Shown here piece by piece: positions 32,838-36,283 of a stretch of DNA of 36,283 nucleotides. The stretch is taken from NCBI GenBank assembly GCA_003157015.1, contig PMIJ01000206.1, positions 1-36,283 of the forward strand, given 5' to 3'. Each line of letters begins with the position of its first letter. Within the stretch, counting starts at the first letter, position 1. The notes beneath the pieces are model-generated. The model made no database searches and was not told where the DNA came from. It saw only the letters and a list, made by a program, of their open reading frames with translations. Both the position numbers and the translations under genes were made by a program. This stretch comes from Bacteroidales bacterium. Its GTDB lineage: Bacteria; Bacteroidota; Bacteroidia; Bacteroidales; VadinHA17.

Positions 32838-35800
32838 ATGATTGAACCGATTTTAAATGCGCTGATGCAATTATTTGCATTGATAGGCGATGTTAATGAT
32901 GTTTCCGAAATCTCAAGCAGGGAGAGAGATATTGTAAGGCTGTTTCTGTCACGTCAGCTCAATAATGAGCTGGTAAAGAAATACATGGAAATGTTCGATG
33001 AGTTCCTGGTACAATATAATTCGGAAAAGATTGACAGGGGAAGTATGAAAGACAGGAAACGTACATCTCTTATTGCTGTTAAGATACTTGGGATATGTGA
33101 GAAGATCAACGAAGAACTACAGCAAAAACAAAAGTTATACGTTTTGGTACAACTTATGGATTTTATATTATTTGGAGGGGAGATAACCGACAAAGAGGTG
33201 GAATTCATTGAAACATTGTCGGCGGCCTTAAACATTCCTTCGCAAGAGTTTAGGAACATTAAAAGCTTCATATTGAAATCAGTAAGCGAGATCCCTGATA
33301 AAAGCTGCTTAATGATCATCGACAACAATGATGATTATGAAAATGTTGGAGTGAAACATTTGTACAGGGAAAACTTTAAAAACACAGTTTTCCTGCTTCA
33401 AATAGAAAGCACGAATACATATATTCTGAAATACTCGGGAAAAGGAGATCTCTTTTTGAATGGGCAGAATATTTTTCCGGGCCAGACCTATACCTTTGAT
33501 CACGGCTCAACTATCAGGGATTCAGGTACAAATACAATATATTACAACGATATTTCAAGTGTTTTTACTGAGCAAATACTAAAAATTAAAATATCGATTG
33601 AAGCCATTAATGTTTACCTGAAGTTCAAGAACAGCGAATTTGGAATTCGGGATTTCAATTTTCATGAAGAATCGGGTAACCTTGTTGGTATCCTTGGTGG
33701 AAGCGGTGTCGGTAAAACGACTCTGTTGAATGTATTAAGCGGTATAACAAAGCCCCATAGCGGAAAAATACTGATAAACGGATACAATCTCTATTCCGAA
33801 GAAGATAAAAAGCATTTGAAAGGGGTCATTGGTTTTGTTCCTCAGGATGACCTGCTTATCGAAGAACTTACAGTTTATCAGAATCTTTATTACAGCGCAA
33901 AAATGTGTCTGAATAATCTTTCTTATGAAAAGCAGACAGAGGTGGTGAATAAGACTTTGTCTGAACTGGACCTGGATGAGATCAGAGATCTGAAAGTAGG
34001 TAACAGCCTTAATAAAGTCATAAGCGGAGGACAGAGAAAAAGATTGAACATAGCTCTTGAACTAATCCGCGAACCGACAATACTCTTTGTCGATGAGCCG
34101 ACTTCAGGACTTTCTTCCGTCGACTCTGAAACAGTCATGAATTTACTTAAAGAACAGACCGACAGGGGAAAACTTGTAATTATTAATATACACCAGCCAG
34201 GTTCTGACATTTATAAAATGTTCGATAAGATCATGATTATTGATAAAGGAGGTTATCAGATATTCTATGGCAATCCTTCACAGGCCATTATATATTTCAA
34301 GACCAGGGCCAGCTACGCAAATGCGAACGAAGACCAATGTATTACCTGTGGTAATGTAAATTCCGATCAATTGCTTCAGATAATAGAAGCAAAGGTAATC
34401 AACGAGAATGGTAAGCTTACCCGCTTACGAAAGGTATCCCCGCAGGAATGGGCTGAGATGTTCAGACAAAATGCTGATAAAATTAATCCTAAAACGTATG
34501 AAAGGGAAAGGAGGATACCTGAAAATTTTTATTCCATTCCAGGGCTTTTAAAACAGTCCAGGATATTTTTTATACGGGATATGTTATCAAAACTCGCCAA
34601 CAAACAGTATGTAACCATCAGCATCCTGGGGTCACCCGTTCTGGCTTTTCTGCTCGCTTATTTTACCAAATATACTATCAGGGGAGAATATGTCTTCAAT
34701 GAAAATGAAAACCTGCCAACCTATCTGTTTATGTGTGTCATAACTTCTCTGTTTCTTGGTTTGATAATCAGTGCGGAAGAGATTATAAAAGACCGGAAAA
34801 TACTTAAAAGAGAATCATTCCTGAATCTAAGCTGGTTCAGCTACCTGAACTCAAAGGTTATGATAATGTTTTTAATTTCAGCAATTCAGTCCTTCACCTT
34901 TGTTTTGATTGGAAATTTTATACTGGAGATTAAGGGTATGACGATTCTCTACTGGTTGGTGTTATTTACTACCTCGTGCTTTGCCAATATGCTTGGATTA
35001 AACATTTCGTCAGCCTTCAATTCAGTAATTACAATTTATATCCTGATACCTTTCATAATTATTCCGCAGTTGTTATTCAGCGGGGTTCTTGTGAAATTCG
35101 ACAAGCTTCACCAGGGAAAGTACACTTCAGTCGCATTTACCCCGGTTATAGGCGATTTAATGGCTGCGCGATGGTCCTTTGAAGCCCTTGCTGTCGAACA
35201 GTTTAAAAACAATAAATATGAAAGAAATTTCTTCAAATACCAAATGGATAAAAGCCAGAACTATTTTTATGGTTCGTTTCTCGTAAACGCTTTGGAAAAT
35301 GACATTTGGAGATCCAACATTTATAAGGATAGTTCTGAGTACGGAGAATTCAATAAAAATAATTTCAGAAAACTCAATTATTATCTCGGGAAATTATCTA
35401 AAATGGCAGGGTTTAATGATGGACCTGAATATTTAAAAAATTCGTTAAGTAATAAAAAGATTGATTCAGCTGTAGTTAAATCTGCCAATTTGTTTTTTAA
35501 CAGCTTAACCGGACAATTCATGCAGAGATTTAAAAAATTCAGAGACCGCGAAGATTCTGTCAGCGAAGAAATTAAGTCGAAAATAGGTAATGAAAAGTTG
35601 GTCGAACTGGAAAGCAAATATCACAATAAAAGTCTTGAAGATATTGTTCTGGACCGCTTCAGGACAAATCAATTTATTGAAACAGAAAACAGAATAGTAC
35701 AGAAATATGAACCCGGTTATATGAAGCCACTTTCAAATTATGGCAGGGCACATTTATATGCTCCGTACAAACTGATCGGGAATACTGAAATCGATACTTT

Positions 35801-35924
35801 CTGGTTCGATCTTATTGTATTATGGATCGTTTCAGCAATATTATACCTGATCTTATACCTTAATATCTTACAAAAACTGGCACCTTACATTGGAAGGTTG
35901 AAATTAAGAGAATCTGACAAATAG
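32838..35924 (+). CDS. ABCG-type ABC transporter with N-terminal TerB-like and FHA-like regions
   Basis: 1028 residues, ATPase and permease in one chain. Residues about 75-150 look like a TerB fold (LMDFILFGGEITDKEVEFIE). Residues about 185-243 resemble a degenerate FHA sandwich. The ATPase has Walker A GGSGVGKTT (287-295), Q-loop Q336, signature ISGGQRKR (395-402), Walker B ILFVDEPTSGL (415-425) and the H-loop NIHQPGSD. Permease segments begin near 588 and the last TM is about 992-1013, with a charged insert of about 200 residues between them (about 770-985), probably extracytoplasmic. It is divergent from the SiaB-SiaC operon across 189 bp. A phosphopeptide-binding FHA-like region near a kinase/phosphatase pair makes phospho-control plausible. 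Substrate unknown. Confidence 0.88.
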   Translation: MIEPILNALMQLFALIGDVNDVSEISSRERDIVRLFLSRQLNNELVKKYMEMFDEFLVQYNSEKIDRGSMKDRKRTSLIAVKILGICEKINEELQQKQKLYVLVQLMDFILFGGEITDKEVEFIETLSAALNIPSQEFRNIKSFILKSVSEIPDKSCLMIIDNNDDYENVGVKHLYRENFKNTVFLLQIESTNTYILKYSGKGDLFLNGQNIFPGQTYTFDHGSTIRDSGTNTIYYNDISSVFTEQILKIKISIEAINVYLKFKNSEFGIRDFNFHEESGNLVGILGGSGVGKTTLLNVLSGITKPHSGKILINGYNLYSEEDKKHLKGVIGFVPQDDLLIEELTVYQNLYYSAKMCLNNLSYEKQTEVVNKTLSELDLDEIRDLKVGNSLNKVISGGQRKRLNIALELIREPTILFVDEPTSGLSSVDSETVMNLLKEQTDRGKLVIINIHQPGSDIYKMFDKIMIIDKGGYQIFYGNPSQAIIYFKTRASYANANEDQCITCGNVNSDQLLQIIEAKVINENGKLTRLRKVSPQEWAEMFRQNADKINPKTYERERRIPENFYSIPGLLKQSRIFFIRDMLSKLANKQYVTISILGSPVLAFLLAYFTKYTIRGEYVFNENENLPTYLFMCVITSLFLGLIISAEEIIKDRKILKRESFLNLSWFSYLNSKVMIMFLISAIQSFTFVLIGNFILEIKGMTILYWLVLFTTSCFANMLGLNISSAFNSVITIYILIPFIIIPQLLFSGVLVKFDKLHQGKYTSVAFTPVIGDLMAARWSFEALAVEQFKNNKYERNFFKYQMDKSQNYFYGSFLVNALENDIWRSNIYKDSSEYGEFNKNNFRKLNYYLGKLSKMAGFNDGPEYLKNSLSNKKIDSAVVKSANLFFNSLTGQFMQRFKKFRDREDSVSEEIKSKIGNEKLVELESKYHNKSLEDIVLDRFRTNQFIETENRIVQKYEPGYMKPLSNYGRAHLYAPYKLIGNTEIDTFWFDLIVLWIVSAILYLILYLNILQKLAPYIGRLKLRESDK

Positions 35925-35925
35925 A

Positions 35926-36283
<358 letters not shown>

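Overview
The window looks like chromosomal DNA of an AT-rich member of the phylum Bacteroidota, probably Bacteroidales or a relative. The grounds are a SusC/SusD pair, a surface protein with a type IX secretion (T9SS) C-terminal sorting domain, promoter-like sequences of the Bacteroidota type (TAnnTTTG at -7), and a lysyl-tRNA synthetase with a Bacteroidales-like C-terminal extension. Both ends cut through genes. I saw no rRNA, tRNA, CRISPR array or insertion sequence.

Layout. Bases 1-5408 hold the 3' part of a giant mosaic surface protein (repeats, beta-helix, matrixin-type metalloprotease, Ig-like domains, beta-propeller, T9SS tail), closed by a clear terminator. Next come a TIR-TM-TPR gene (5486-7090, minus), a CotH-like plus DUF4956 pair (7281-8985, plus), and a four-TM SLOG-SLATT protein (9019-10686, minus). 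Then a minus-strand susC-susD-metallophosphoesterase group (16576 down to 10730). From 16700 to 29612 lies an array of TIR genes, all on the minus strand: five genes, one of them frameshifted at a nine-G tract and one with an internal deletion, plus the decayed 5' end of another. A plus-strand VapBC-like toxin-antitoxin pair (22099-22757) sits inside the array. Upstream are a fused SiaB-SiaC-like kinase/phosphoprotein and a RyR-PP2C phosphatase (32648-29784, minus). Divergent from these is a TerB/FHA-like/ABCG transporter (32838-35924). It ends one base from the 3' end of lysS.

How the genes may work together. Each TIR protein has a cytosolic TIR domain with the Trp-x-x-Glu motif. Four of the six pass through the membrane to a TolB/FlgO-like domain and/or TPRs (one of the four only if a frameshift is resolved), another has TM plus TPRs only, and one has lost its TM. 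This resembles a sensor design better known with cyclase or winged-helix output domains. TIR, SLOG, SLATT and RyR are all domains known from nucleotide-centred conflict and signalling systems, so the region may be a membrane-sensing TIR signalling or defence island under Ser/Thr phospho-switch control. The domain assignments come from motif reading. The functional link between the modules is inference from proximity.

Most promising for follow-up: the TIR receptor-like array with its poly-G switch candidate and exactly spaced shared promoters/leaders, and the RyR-PP2C plus SiaB-SiaC fusion module.
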